Source of the DNA: Flavobacterium sp. LC2016-13
Lineage (GTDB): Bacteria; Bacteroidota; Bacteroidia; Flavobacteriales; Flavobacteriaceae
Length of the DNA stretch: 64,000 nt
Assembly (NCBI RefSeq): GCF_009707955.1
Contig: NZ_WMDQ01000018.1
Coordinates: forward strand, 1 to 64,000
Reading direction: 5' to 3'
A model generated the notes under the pieces. It saw only the letters and a list, made by a program, of their open reading frames with translations, was not told where the DNA came from and searched no databases. The number at the start of each line of letters is the position of its first letter. Position 1 is the first letter of the stretch. Positions 52,508 to 62,564 of the stretch are shown here, piece by piece. The translations under genes and the position numbers were made by a program.

Positions 52508-53251
52508 ATGCGAAGATTAGCATCGATAATTTTATTTTTGGTCATACTATCTCATAGTTTTGGACAATCTAAGAATTCGCCATTACAAATAAGTCATCTT
52601 ACAGGTGACTTTTATGTTTATAAAACGTTTCATGATTATAATGGAACCCAAATTTCTGCCAATGCCATGTATCTGGTTACAGATAAAGGTGTTGTATTGT
52701 TTGATGCGCCTTGGGATGAAACACAATTTCAGCCTCTTTTAGATACTATTAAAGCAAAATATCATAAAGATGTTATCATGTGTTTTGCAACGCATTCGCA
52801 TGATGACAGAGCAGGAGGTTTTGAGTTTTATAAATCAAAAGGAATAAAAACGTACAGCATAAAACTAACAGATCAAATTCTTAAAAAAGAAGGAAAAGGA
52901 AGGGCAGCATTTGTAATTCCAAATGACACGACTTTTAATGTTGGCAAGCATAAATTTCAGGTTTATTATCCGGGAAAAGGACACGCGTCAGACAATATTA
53001 TTGTTTGGTTTGATAAAGAAAAAGTGCTTTATGGAGCTTGTTTTATAAAAAGTGCAAGTGCAACAGATTTAGGATATCTGGCTGATTCTGATGTAAAAGA
53101 ATGGAAGAAATCGATTAAAAAAGTACAAGTCAAATTTAAAAATCCGGTTTATATAATTCCTGGCCATGAAGATTGGACAAATACAGAATCTCTGAATCAT
53201 ACCTTGAAATTGGTCGAAGATTATTTGAATAAACCTTCAGAAAAAAAGTAA
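52508..53251 (+). CDS. bla: Class B1 metallo-beta-lactamase
   Basis: 247 residues with a signal peptide (to HSFGQ). All B1 zinc ligands are seen: THSHDDRAGG (H116, H118, D120), GKGHASDN (H196), YGACFIKS (C221) and PGHEDW (H263). It would hydrolyse carbapenems and other beta-lactams. Flavobacterium and relatives carry intrinsic enzymes of this class (for example JOHN-1, IND). It lies in a housekeeping run between DUF2147 and priA with short gaps and no mobile element, so it looks like a chromosomal intrinsic gene. Confidence 0.92.
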   Translation: MRRLASIILFLVILSHSFGQSKNSPLQISHLTGDFYVYKTFHDYNGTQISANAMYLVTDKGVVLFDAPWDETQFQPLLDTIKAKYHKDVIMCFATHSHDDRAGGFEFYKSKGIKTYSIKLTDQILKKEGKGRAAFVIPNDTTFNVGKHKFQVYYPGKGHASDNIIVWFDKEKVLYGACFIKSASATDLGYLADSDVKEWKKSIKKVQVKFKNPVYIIPGHEDWTNTESLNHTLKLVEDYLNKPSEKK

Positions 53252-53277
53252 TTTTGTAAATCATATAAAATAATTAC

Positions 53278-55728
53278 ATGTTTTTTGTCGAAGTCGTTCT
53301 ACCTCTTTCTTTAGCTAAAACCTTTACTTATCGAGTTTCTGAGGCTGAATTCCATTTCATTAAAAAAGGAATGCGGGTGGCTGTACCTTTTGGTAAAAGT
53401 AAAATATATACAGCACTTGTAATAGATACACACGAGAATGCTCCGACATTATATGAAGCCAAGGAAATTCACCAAATTCTTGACGAAAAACCTATTGCAA
53501 CCGAAATTCAGATCAAACACTGGCTTTGGGTAGCAAATTATTATATGTGTGGTATTGGCGATGTTTATCGCGGTGCTTTTCCAACCGGATTATTGTTAGA
53601 AAGTGAAACTATTATTTCATATAAACCAGACACAGTTGTCAATGATTCTGAGCTTTCTGATGATGAATTTTTAATTTATGAAGCGCTGCACCATCAGAGT
53701 TCACTTAAGGTTGGTGAAATTGCTTCTATTTTAAATAAAAAGAACATTTTGCCAATTCTTCAAAAATTAATGGCAAAAGACATTATCGTTTTAGAAGAAG
53801 AAATAAAAGAAAGTTACAAGCCAAAACTGGTTCGATATGTGAAATTACATTCAAAATACGAAACAGATCAGGGTTTGAATGATTTGCTCGAAGTGCTTAA
53901 AAATGCCAATAAACAAAAAGAAATAGTTCTGGCTTATTTTCAAATAATTGCATCTGAAAAGAAACCTTTAACGGTTAAAAAATTGATTGAAGTTTCAAAT
54001 TCTACTTCGACTGTGGTTAAAACTTTAATCGATAAGGAAATTTTTGAAGAATATTATTTGCAGCAAGATCGTGTTTCTTTTAACGGAGAAGCGACTGACA
54101 AACAATTGCAATTAAGCGACGCTCAACAAACTGCTTTTGCATCTATTAAAGAAAGTTTTTTGGAAAAAGAAGTTTGCCTGCTTCACGGTGTCACATCAAG
54201 CGGAAAGACGGAAATTTATATTAAATTAATTGAAGAATATCTGCTGACGGGAAGACAGGTTTTGTATCTGCTTCCGGAAATTGCGCTTACAACACAATTA
54301 GTTTCAAGACTGCGACTTCATTTTGGAGATAAAGTAGCTGTTTTTCATTCTAAATACAGCAATAACGAAAGAGTAGAAGTTTGGAGACAAACCCTTGAAA
54401 ATGCTGATAAAGCACAAATCGTAATAGGAGCGAGGTCGGCTTTGTTTTTGCCGTTTGCTAATTTGGGTTTGCTGATTGTTGATGAAGAACATGAACAAAC
54501 TTTTAAGCAGACAGATCCCGCACCACGCTATCATGCCAGAGATGCAGCAATTGTTTTAGCTAATTTTCATAGTGCAAAAGTACTTTTGGGATCTGCAACG
54601 CCAAGTATAGAAACCTATTTTAATACACAATCTGAAAAATACGGTTTGGTGACCATTACAGAACGTTATAATAATGTTCGAATGCCTGAAATTGTTTTGG
54701 TCGATTTGAAAGACAAGCATTTCAGAAAAAGAATGACGGGACATTTTAGTGATCTTTTAATAGAAGAAATTGCAGAAGCGTTGTCTTTGGGTGAACAAGT
54801 GATTTTATTTCAAAACAGAAGAGGATATTCGCCTATTATAGAATGTATGACTTGTGGGCATGTACCACATTGTCAGCAATGCGATGTAAGTTTGACATTT
54901 CACAAACATAAAAATCAATTGCGTTGCCATTATTGTGGTTATTCAATTGCAAAACCTACGCATTGTCATAGTTGTTCGAGTATTGATCTTACTACAAAAG
55001 GATTTGGTACAGAACAAATTGAACAGGAATTATTATCCCTTTTTCCGAAAGCTAAAACGGCAAGAATGGATCAGGATACAACACGCGGAAAATTTGGTTT
55101 TGAGAAAATAATTGATTCTTTTAAAAATCGCGAAATAGATATATTGGTAGGAACGCAAATGCTTGCCAAAGGTTTAGATTTTGATAATGTTAGTCTGGTT
55201 GGAATTATGAATGCTGATAATATGCTGCACCATCCGGATTTTAGGGCTTTTGAACGCAGTTATCAGATGATGACCCAAGTGGCAGGAAGAGCAGGAAGGT
55301 CTGAAAAGCAAGGGAAAGTTGTGATTCAAACGTATAACCCAAATCATAATACAATTCAGCAAGTTACAAACCATAATTATATAGGTATGTATAAAGAGCA
55401 ATTGTATGACAGACAGATTTATAAATATCCGCCTTATTTCAGGATTATAAAACTGACTTTAAAGCATCGTGATTTTGACAAACTGAAAGAAGGATCAATG
55501 TGGCTGTATCAGGTTTTGAGCCAAAATTTGAATATGCCTGTTTTAGGTCCGGAAGAACCGGCTATAAGCAGAATCAGGAATGAATATATAAGGACGATTT
55601 TGATTAAGATTCCGCAAAATCTGCCATTAGGAAACACAAAAAAAACTATTCAGAAAATGCTGAATAGTTTTGAAGCGGTTGCTCAATACAGAGCCATAAA
55701 AGTTATTGCTAACGTCGATTTTTATTAA
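53278..55728 (+). CDS. priA: Primosomal protein N' (replication restart helicase)
   Basis: 816 residues, standard PriA length. N-terminal 3'-DNA-binding domain (about 1-105), a helicase core with Walker A VTSSGKTEIY, Walker B VDEEHEQ and motif VI-type VAGRAGR, and the zinc-binding insert with four Cys pairs (CMTCGHVPHCQQC, CHYCGYSIAKPTHCHSC). It reloads the replisome at stalled forks. Last gene of the nadC-priA run; its stop abuts the convergent LytTR gene. Confidence 0.97.
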   Translation: MFFVEVVLPLSLAKTFTYRVSEAEFHFIKKGMRVAVPFGKSKIYTALVIDTHENAPTLYEAKEIHQILDEKPIATEIQIKHWLWVANYYMCGIGDVYRGAFPTGLLLESETIISYKPDTVVNDSELSDDEFLIYEALHHQSSLKVGEIASILNKKNILPILQKLMAKDIIVLEEEIKESYKPKLVRYVKLHSKYETDQGLNDLLEVLKNANKQKEIVLAYFQIIASEKKPLTVKKLIEVSNSTSTVVKTLIDKEIFEEYYLQQDRVSFNGEATDKQLQLSDAQQTAFASIKESFLEKEVCLLHGVTSSGKTEIYIKLIEEYLLTGRQVLYLLPEIALTTQLVSRLRLHFGDKVAVFHSKYSNNERVEVWRQTLENADKAQIVIGARSALFLPFANLGLLIVDEEHEQTFKQTDPAPRYHARDAAIVLANFHSAKVLLGSATPSIETYFNTQSEKYGLVTITERYNNVRMPEIVLVDLKDKHFRKRMTGHFSDLLIEEIAEALSLGEQVILFQNRRGYSPIIECMTCGHVPHCQQCDVSLTFHKHKNQLRCHYCGYSIAKPTHCHSCSSIDLTTKGFGTEQIEQELLSLFPKAKTARMDQDTTRGKFGFEKIIDSFKNREIDILVGTQMLAKGLDFDNVSLVGIMNADNMLHHPDFRAFERSYQMMTQVAGRAGRSEKQGKVVIQTYNPNHNTIQQVTNHNYIGMYKEQLYDRQIYKYPPYFRIIKLTLKHRDFDKLKEGSMWLYQVLSQNLNMPVLGPEEPAISRIRNEYIRTILIKIPQNLPLGNTKKTIQKMLNSFEAVAQYRAIKVIANVDFY

Positions 55729-56427
55729 TTATGACGAAGTTGATAATGCTTTTACTAAATCCTCTTTTTTGTTTCGGCTTAAAGGGATTTTAGTAATTCC
55801 AATTTCGGCAAACTTACTATTAAAGCGTTCAACTTTGTCTATATTAATAATATAGGACTTGTGTACGCGAATAAATTTATCTTTTGATAAATCATTTTCA
55901 AAAGATTTCATTGTCGAAAGTACCAGGTTGCTATCATCTTCAGTTACCACTCTTACATAATCTCCAAAAGCTTCAATCCATTTGATTTTAGCAGTAAAAA
56001 TTTTAAGTTTTTTAAGGTTACTTTTGATGAAAATATGTTCGCCTTCTTCTTCCTTAACCTCTTTTTTAAGCAAGTGCATATCGATAGCTCTTTTTACAGA
56101 AGCATTAAAGCGATCTACAGCAATAGGCTTTTGAAGATAATCGGTAGCATCATAGTCAAATGCTTTTAAAGCATATTCTGCTTTAGAAGTGATAAATATA
56201 ATTTGCGGTTTAGATTTTAATCCGTCAAGGAAATCAAAACCATTTATGACAGGCATTTCTATATCAAGAAATATTAAATCAATATTATTTAAAGAGATAC
56301 AACTTTTAGCTTCAATTGCGTTTGAAAAGTCACCTATTAAATGCAAACCTGGGTGATTATTTACTAATTTAGCAATAATTGTCCTCTGTATAGAACTATC
56401 ATCTACAACAACACAATTTAGTTTCAT
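55729..56427 (-). CDS. LytTR-type response regulator
   Basis: 232 residues. A receiver domain (about 1-120) has the phospho-acceptor Asp at about 55 (FLDIEMPV), the acidic pair near the start (VDDSS), and a Lys in LQKPI. The C-terminal LytTR DNA-binding domain (about 130-230) has KWIEAFGDYVRVVT and FIRVHKSYIINIDKVE. No kinase gene is adjacent; the usual LytS/histidine-kinase partner must be elsewhere. It is divergent from rpsF, and its stop meets the priA stop with no spacing. Confidence 0.93.
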   Translation of the reverse strand: MKLNCVVVDDSSIQRTIIAKLVNNHPGLHLIGDFSNAIEAKSCISLNNIDLIFLDIEMPVINGFDFLDGLKSKPQIIFITSKAEYALKAFDYDATDYLQKPIAVDRFNASVKRAIDMHLLKKEVKEEEGEHIFIKSNLKKLKIFTAKIKWIEAFGDYVRVVTEDDSNLVLSTMKSFENDLSKDKFIRVHKSYIINIDKVERFNSKFAEIGITKIPLSRNKKEDLVKALSTSS

Positions 56428-56543
56428 AAGATTTAAATTTAGAATAAATTCAGGATAGCAATAGTAAATATATTATTATTTTAGTAAAAAAACTAAAATT
56501 GAGCTTATTTTTTTACGGTATGACGAATAAACGCAAAAAAGTG

Positions 56544-56573
56544 TTGTTTATTTAAATTAAATGGTTACTTTTG
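56544..56573 (+). promoter_or_regulatory. Promoter of rpsF-rpsR-rplI
   Basis: -33 TTG (56544-56546), 19-nt spacer, and an exact -7 TACTTTTG (56566-56573). This is a textbook flavobacterial promoter, 31 bp before the rpsF start. Confidence 0.7.
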
Positions 56574-56604
56574 CACCCAATTTTAACAAATAAATATTGT
56601 ATTT

Positions 56605-56946
56605 ATGAATCATTATGAAACTGTTTTCATTTTAAATCCCGTTTTATCTGAAGTTCAGGTGAAGGAAACAGTAACGAAATTTGAAGAATTTCTTACTAGT
56701 AGAGGAGCTGAAATGGTATCAAAAGAGGATTGGGGTCTGAAAAAAATGGCTTACGAAATCCAAAACAAAAAAAGTGGTTTTTATCACCTATTTGAATACA
56801 AAGTGGCTGGAGAAGTTCTAATCGCTTTTGAAACTGAATTTAGACGTGACGAAAGAGTTATGCGTTTCTTAACTGTAAGTTTAGACAAGCATGCTATTTC
56901 ATGGGCGGAGAGAAGAAGAGCAAAATTAAAATCTACTAAAGCTTAA
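56605..56946 (+). CDS. rpsF: 30S ribosomal protein S6
   Basis: 113 residues. The S6 fold is clear: [15 protein letters not shown] at the start, [27 protein letters not shown], and a final [19 protein letters not shown]. It binds S18 in the 30S platform. It is the first gene of the S6-S18-L9 operon, with 5 bp to rpsR and a strong promoter upstream. Confidence 0.98.
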   Translation: MNHYETVFILNPVLSEVQVKETVTKFEEFLTSRGAEMVSKEDWGLKKMAYEIQNKKSGFYHLFEYKVAGEVLIAFETEFRRDERVMRFLTVSLDKHAISWAERRRAKLKSTKA

Positions 56947-56951
56947 TTATT

Positions 56952-57248
56952 ATGTCTACAATAGAGCAATCTGCAAAAGGAAAAAAAGACGGAGATATCA
57001 GATATTTAACGCCTTTAAACATTGAAACTAACAAAACTAAAAAGTACTGTCGTTTCAAAAAATCAGGAATCAAATATATTGATTATAAAGATGCTGATTT
57101 CTTATTGAAATTCGTTAATGAGCAAGGAAAAATTCTTCCTCGTCGTTTAACTGGAACTTCATTAAAATACCAAAGAAAAGTTTCTGTAGCTGTAAAAAGA
57201 GCTCGTCACTTAGCTTTAATGCCATACGTGGCCGATTTATTAAAATAA
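56952..57248 (+). CDS. rpsR: 30S ribosomal protein S18
   Basis: 98 residues. The S18 core is clear: [41 protein letters not shown] and the basic [14 protein letters not shown] end. The N-terminus is longer than in E. coli, as usual in Bacteroidota. It binds S6 in the 30S platform. Spacing is 5 bp after rpsF and 66 bp before rplI. Confidence 0.98.
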
Positions 57249-57314
57249 TTAAAAACTCTAGTCGCTGGTTTCTGTTGAATCAGAACCTAACTTCTAAAAT
57301 ATAAGGACAACAAC

Positions 57315-57755
57315 ATGGAACTTATTTTAAAACAAGACGTACAAAACTTAGGATTTAAAGATGATGTAGTATCTGTAAAACCTGGTTACGGTCGTAACTT
57401 TTTAATTCCTCAAGGTTTTGCTGCATTAGCAACTCCTTCTGCTAAAAAAGTTTTAGCTGAAAACCTAAAACAAAGAGCACATAAAGAGGCTAAAGTTGTT
57501 GCTGATGCTAAAGCATTAGCTGAAACTTTAAAAGCTCTTGAAATTAAACTTACTGCAAAAGCTGGTGGAGAGAAACTTTTTGGTTCTATCACAAACATCG
57601 ACATTGCTGAAGCTTTAGAGAAATCTGGTAATGCTATTGATAGAAAATTCATCACTAGTGGTATCGTTAAGCGTACTGGTAAATATGCTGCAAGCATTCG
57701 TTTACACAGAGATGTTATCGTTGAATTACCATACGAGATTATCGCTGAAAAATAA
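57315..57755 (+). CDS. rplI: 50S ribosomal protein L9
   Basis: 146 residues. The L9 pattern is complete: MELILKQDVQNLGFKDDVVSVKPGYGRNFLIPQ for the N-domain, a long central helix, and the C-domain with GEKLFGSITNIDIAEAL. It binds 23S rRNA near the L1 stalk. Third gene of the S6-S18-L9 operon, with a terminator right after. Confidence 0.98.
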   Translation: MELILKQDVQNLGFKDDVVSVKPGYGRNFLIPQGFAALATPSAKKVLAENLKQRAHKEAKVVADAKALAETLKALEIKLTAKAGGEKLFGSITNIDIAEALEKSGNAIDRKFITSGIVKRTGKYAASIRLHRDVIVELPYEIIAEK

Positions 57756-57785
57756 CATTTTGTTAACTTCTTGTTAATAAAATAT

Positions 57786-57815
57786 AAAAATCACTCTTAG
57801 GAGTGATTTTTTTTT
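57786..57815 (+). terminator. Terminator of the S6-S18-L9 operon
   Basis: AAAAATCACTC and GAGTGATTTTT pair with a TTAG loop and a T-run of nine or more. Confidence 0.92.
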
Positions 57816-57855
57816 GCCTAATTTTGAGGGAATTAACTCACTCAAAACCAGGAAA

Positions 57856-60800
57856 ATGAAAAAAATCTTTGCATTAATGTTATGTGTGTTGGGTCTCGCT
57901 GTGGCTACGGGACAAACCACAACCTCGAGTATTAAGGGTATTGTAAAAAGTTCAACTAATGAACTATTACCCGGAGCTGGAATTCTGGCAGTTCATACTC
58001 CAACCGGAACTAAATATTCAGCCATTTCCAATGAAGATGGAAGGTTTAATATTTTGAATATGAGAATTGGCGGTCCGTACAAAATTACAGTGACTTTTGT
58101 TGGTTTTCAGAATCAGGAATATACCGACGTATATCTTGATCTGGGAAAACCATTTAATCTGGATGTTCAATTAACTGATGCAAGTCAGACTCTTGAGGAA
58201 GTTAAGGTAACAGCCAAAGATAAAGTTTTTAAAAGTGGAAAAACCGGCGCAGAGACTACTATTGGAAGGAGAGAATTAACTGCTCTGCCTACAATTTCAA
58301 GATCTGCTGAAGATTTTACGCGTTTAGAGCCAACTGCAAGTGGTGGTTCTTTTGGAGGAAGAAATGATCAGTATAATAATTACTCACTAAACGGAGCAGT
58401 ATTTAATAATCCGTTTGGGTTAGATGCTGCAACTCCCGGAGGACAAACTGGTGCTCAGCCAATTTCATTAGATGCTATCGAACAAATTCAGGTTGCAACT
58501 GCACCTTATGATGTTACGTTATCGGGCTTTACCGGAGCTTCTGTAAATGCCGTTACAAAATCTGGTACTAATGAAATTCATGGAACTGCTTATGCATTTT
58601 ACAGGAATCAGGATTTAACGGGTGACAAAATTAAAGGAGAAAAAATATTTGTACCTTCTTTAGAGCAAACTCAGGCTGGTTTTAGTTTGGGAGCTCCAAT
58701 TATAAAGGATAAGTTGTTTATTTTTGGAAATTTCGAAATTGATAAAAGAAGTGATTTAGGATCTAATTTCGTCGCCAATAATAACGATGGGGTTACCGGA
58801 ATTAATGAATCGAGAGTATTAGAATCTGATTTGATTGCGGTTTCTAATGCTTTGGCAAATTTAGGATATAATACAGGTGCTTATCAAGGTTTTAAACATG
58901 AATCTAATTCAAGTAAAGGAATTATAAAAGTAGATTGGAATATTACGGATAATCATAAATTAGCTGTTATTTACAACTTTCTTGATGCTTCAAAAGATAA
59001 ACCTGCTCACCCAACGGCTTTAGGTTTTAGAGGTCCAAACGCTTCGATTTTGCAATTTCAAAATTCGGGATATCAAATTAACAACAAACTAAGTTCGTTT
59101 TTAGTAGAATTGAATTCGAAATTTAGCGAATCGGTTTCGAATAAATTACAGGCTGGTTATACTCATTTTGATGATTACAGAGTTCCGTTTTCTACTCCGG
59201 CTCCCGTAATTAATATTCAGGACGGAGCAGGCTCTAACTATATTATTGCAGGACACGAACCGTTTTCTATTAATAATACGTTAGATCAAAAAGTAATTCA
59301 AATTACTGATAACTTAACTTATACACTTGGTAAGCACGCTTTTACTTTTGGAGGCTCTTTCGAAAAATTTGCGTTTAAAAACTCTTTCAACTTAGCTGGT
59401 TATGATAATTTCGGAAATCCAAATGGTTATGCCGGAACTTTTTTTACGCCCTATTTCACAGTACAAGATTTTTTAAATGATGCTGCTCAGCCTTATGCAA
59501 CTAGTATTATTGCTCAAAATCTTCAATATGCTCAGGATGTGAATGCTTCAAAAAGTCAATTTGCAGTTGGAAGCGACGGCGGATGGAAACTGGCAGAACT
59601 AAACGTAGGGCAATTGGCTTTTTATGCGCAGGATGATATTAGCGTAAGCGATAACTTTAAATTATCTTTAGGCTTAAGAATTGATAAACCATTGTATTTT
59701 AATACTGCAGATTTGATTCAGAAATATATTGATACAGATAATGGTGGTGCAGGCAGGAATAATAGTATTCTTTATTATAACCCGCAAACTGGCCAGGAAG
59801 TCCCATTAATTTCTACAGATTTACCAAGCGACAGAATTCTTTGGTCACCAAGAATAGGTTTTAACTGGGATGTAAAAGGCGATGCAACTTCGCAACTTCG
59901 TGGAGGATCTGGAATTTTTACGGGAAGAATTCCTTTTGTTTGGTTAGGAAATCAGGTAAGTGGTGCAGATGATAGCTTTTTTCAAATTATGGATCCGGAT
60001 TATAAATGGCCGCAAGTTTGGAGAACCAGTTTAGGATATGACCACAGATTTGAAAGTAATTATATTGTTACGTTAGATTTTTCATTAAACAAAGATATTA
60101 ATGCTGTGCATGTTCAGAACTGGGGATTAAAACCTCCAACGGGAACATTGGCAGGTGTAGACAACAGATTAATTTATACTGCTGCTGACCACGGAGCAAA
60201 CAATGCTTATGTAATGACAAATTCAGATAAGGGAAGTGCTTTTAATGCGACGGTTAAATTGCAAAAAAACTTTGAAAATGGTTTGTATGCCAGTATTGCT
60301 TATAATTATTTAAAATCAAAAGATGTTAACTCTATTGAGGCTGAGATTACGGGTGATGCTTTTTCTTTTAATCCGGCATTAGGAAATGTAAATAACGATG
60401 TACTTTCGAATTCTAAATATGGTGATAATCATCGTTTTATTGGAGTTGCTTCTAAAAAATGGAAATATGGAAAAGACAAGTGGGCAACTACAGTTTCGAC
60501 ATTTTTAGAATATGCTCAGGGAGGACGTTTTAATTATACTTACGGAGGTGATATTAATGGAGATGGTTCTACAGTAAATGATTTAATTTATATACCTACA
60601 ACGGCAGAAATTGGACAAATGACTTTTAGCGGGCCCGGACAAGCGGAAGCTTTTGATAAATTCATATCTCAGGATAAATATATGAAAGACAGAAGAGGGC
60701 AGTATGCTGAACGTTATGGAGCAATATCTCCGTGGAGAGGCAGATGTGATCTGAAATTAATGCAGGATTATAATTTTAAATATTCGTCGGCATCTGAAAA

Positions 60801-61026
60801 AACAAACACGATTCAGTTTAGTATCGATATTTTGAACTTTGGGAATTTATTAAATTCCGATTGGGGCGTTGTACAGGTTCCAACGAGCGTTCAGCCAATT
60901 GGAGTTACAGTTGTCGGAAACACGCCAACATATACTTTTAATAATACTCAAACTAAAACTTTTAGTTATGACGCCAGTTTAGCATCGAGATGGCAAGCTC
61001 AATTTGGTATCAGATACATTTTTTAG
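57856..61026 (+). CDS. Oar-like TonB-dependent outer-membrane receptor
   Basis: 1056 residues from the ATG at 57856, which sets a good signal peptide (to AVATGQ); an upstream in-frame start falls within the terminator region. After a carboxypeptidase-regulatory-like domain (about 25-115) and a plug domain (SRSAEDFTRLEPTASGGSF, LDAIEQIQVATAPYDVTLSGF) is a beta-barrel ending in the aromatic FGIRYIF. It is of the Oar/OmpA-labelled TonB group with no SusD partner next to it. Substrate unknown. It lies 41 bp after the terminator of the rplI operon and ends in its own terminator. Confidence 0.88.
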   Translation: MKKIFALMLCVLGLAVATGQTTTSSIKGIVKSSTNELLPGAGILAVHTPTGTKYSAISNEDGRFNILNMRIGGPYKITVTFVGFQNQEYTDVYLDLGKPFNLDVQLTDASQTLEEVKVTAKDKVFKSGKTGAETTIGRRELTALPTISRSAEDFTRLEPTASGGSFGGRNDQYNNYSLNGAVFNNPFGLDAATPGGQTGAQPISLDAIEQIQVATAPYDVTLSGFTGASVNAVTKSGTNEIHGTAYAFYRNQDLTGDKIKGEKIFVPSLEQTQAGFSLGAPIIKDKLFIFGNFEIDKRSDLGSNFVANNNDGVTGINESRVLESDLIAVSNALANLGYNTGAYQGFKHESNSSKGIIKVDWNITDNHKLAVIYNFLDASKDKPAHPTALGFRGPNASILQFQNSGYQINNKLSSFLVELNSKFSESVSNKLQAGYTHFDDYRVPFSTPAPVINIQDGAGSNYIIAGHEPFSINNTLDQKVIQITDNLTYTLGKHAFTFGGSFEKFAFKNSFNLAGYDNFGNPNGYAGTFFTPYFTVQDFLNDAAQPYATSIIAQNLQYAQDVNASKSQFAVGSDGGWKLAELNVGQLAFYAQDDISVSDNFKLSLGLRIDKPLYFNTADLIQKYIDTDNGGAGRNNSILYYNPQTGQEVPLISTDLPSDRILWSPRIGFNWDVKGDATSQLRGGSGIFTGRIPFVWLGNQVSGADDSFFQIMDPDYKWPQVWRTSLGYDHRFESNYIVTLDFSLNKDINAVHVQNWGLKPPTGTLAGVDNRLIYTAADHGANNAYVMTNSDKGSAFNATVKLQKNFENGLYASIAYNYLKSKDVNSIEAEITGDAFSFNPALGNVNNDVLSNSKYGDNHRFIGVASKKWKYGKDKWATTVSTFLEYAQGGRFNYTYGGDINGDGSTVNDLIYIPTTAEIGQMTFSGPGQAEAFDKFISQDKYMKDRRGQYAERYGAISPWRGRCDLKLMQDYNFKYSSASEKTNTIQFSIDILNFGNLLNSDWGVVQVPTSVQPIGVTVVGNTPTYTFNNTQTKTFSYDASLASRWQAQFGIRYIF

Positions 61027-61050
61027 TAAAGTAAAAAAAGTTGTAAATTT

Positions 61051-61076
61051 GCCCTCGCATTTGCGAGGGCTTTTTT
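61051..61076 (+). terminator. Terminator of the Oar-like receptor gene
   Basis: GCCCTCGCA and TGCGAGGGC pair with a 2-nt loop, followed by six T. Confidence 0.92.
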
Positions 61077-61142
61077 ATGTATTATATTGAAGCCTTAAAA
61101 TTATAGAAGCTCTTTTTAGGGCATTTAAATACAAAAAAATAA

Positions 61143-61616
61143 ATGAAATACGCAAGACTAACAAAAGAGCAATTTGATGAGTTACACGCAGAATTTGCTA
61201 ACTTTTTAGCATCACAGGCAATTGATAAAGCAGAGTGGGATACTCTTAAAGTAAATAAACCGGAAGTTGCTGAACAGGAACTTGATGTTTTTTCAGATTT
61301 GATCTGGGAAGGCGTTTTGTCCAGAGCTGAGTTTTTGGAACACTTTTCTAAAAATCACATTTTTTTGTTTCAGTGTTTTGAAAGTCATGTGCAATCAATA
61401 GTGTTGAAGTCATTAGTACCTGAAACTGATTTTTTGACTAAGGAAGGTTTGCAATGGCTTAGTGATAATATGTTTACGGAAACTATTGAAATGAAAGTTG
61501 GAAAGAAAGTTTTTACGGAAGACAGGAACGCATCTATCTTTGAATTGATTCAACAGGGAGCTTTTTTAAGCGATGGACAATTATTTACACAGATTAATAC
61601 GATTATAGAATCGTAA
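61143..61616 (+). CDS. Small conserved cytoplasmic protein (DUF6495-like), unknown
   Basis: 157 residues, acidic, no signal peptide or membrane segment. The sequence has a helical look with RLTKEQFDELHAEFANFLAS at the start and LIWEGVLSRAEFLEHF in the middle. It is remembered as a conserved flavobacterial family (probably DUF6495) of unknown role; the exact number was not checked. Single gene, with terminators on both sides. Confidence 0.65.
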   Translation: MKYARLTKEQFDELHAEFANFLASQAIDKAEWDTLKVNKPEVAEQELDVFSDLIWEGVLSRAEFLEHFSKNHIFLFQCFESHVQSIVLKSLVPETDFLTKEGLQWLSDNMFTETIEMKVGKKVFTEDRNASIFELIQQGAFLSDGQLFTQINTIIES

Positions 61617-61636
61617 TTTTCTTCTCATAAAAGATT

Positions 61637-61677
61637 AAAAGGTAAACAGTTGATGTTAAATTGTTTACCTTTTTTTA
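61637..61677 (+). terminator. Terminator of the DUF6495-like gene
   Basis: AAAGGTAAACA and TGTTTACCTTT pair around a loop, followed by a T-run. Confidence 0.88.
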
Positions 61678-62190
61678 TTTTTTTAACTTTTGTTTAGACT
61701 TTAATGCTTTTATTACCCCGTATTTTTACGCTTTTTTTTCGAATAGTTTAATAAATCGATACAGAGTGTTATTTATGTAAGGTTTACTTTTCAAATATTT
61801 TTTTAGCACTGTATTTCAGGTGTTTATAAATCATAAAAAGTAATCTTTTTCTTTCTTTTTTCATTTTCACAAAAAAAACTTAATTTTTTTGTGATTTTAT
61901 TAACGGTTGAATTTCTTCTGTTAAGTCTTTATTTTATTGATATTTTGAATGAATTGCATTTTAAGCGATTTTATTAAATTTAAAAAAATAAGAATTTTAT
62001 ACTTGTTTTATATTTTGGTTTTTCTTAATTTTAGTAAAAGAAAGGTTAAACAAAATGTTTTTTACTTTTTCTAACGAGAGATAATTTAAAAGCATATTTT
62101 AAATTGTTTAATAAAAAGAAACTGATTACCGTTTTGCATTTCTAAGATTATATAAAAGCCGATTTTTTTAATAACTTAATTCATTCACTT
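61678..62190. other. Gene-free AT-rich region
   Basis: About 510 bp, very rich in T on the plus strand. No gene, RNA or clear repeat was seen. Confidence 0.5.
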
Positions 62191-62403
62191 ATGGAATTGA
62201 AATTTACTCTCTTTATCAAGTTTGCATTAGGTACTTTTTTCATTTTAGCTTTATTTATTACTTTCTGGGATAAATTTAAATTTACCTCAAAATCCCATTT
62301 TAATTCAATAGCAAATTTGTTTTATAAATTTAAACATTCAGGCAGCTTTTTATTTCCAAACCCCAGTTGGCGTTTTAGAAATGAAAAGCATTCGTGTGTT
62401 TGA
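62191..62403 (+). CDS. Possible small membrane protein
   Basis: 70 residues with one strong membrane helix (FIKFALGTFFILALFITFW) followed by a basic, aromatic tail (FKFTSK, SWRFRNEKHSC). The ATG is in a plausible place with A/T-rich leader DNA. No family is recognised. It lies in a stretch with no other gene before the large surface protein, and could be a short real gene or a chance ORF. Confidence 0.35.
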   Translation: MELKFTLFIKFALGTFFILALFITFWDKFKFTSKSHFNSIANLFYKFKHSGSFLFPNPSWRFRNEKHSCV

Positions 62404-62564
62404 TTTTTAATAAATTGTTTTTTATTAAAAATTCATGATTCAATTTTTTGGAGGTAATTCCAAATACACAAAATTATAGATTGACTAATCAACTTTTTAT
62501 AACATTGAATCATCCTTTATATTAAAATCCCCCCTTACATTATCTAAACAATAAATTTTCTTTT

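Noticed and set aside
57410-57697. Minus-strand ORF across rplI
   Set aside because: It is a shadow of the ribosomal gene in another frame.
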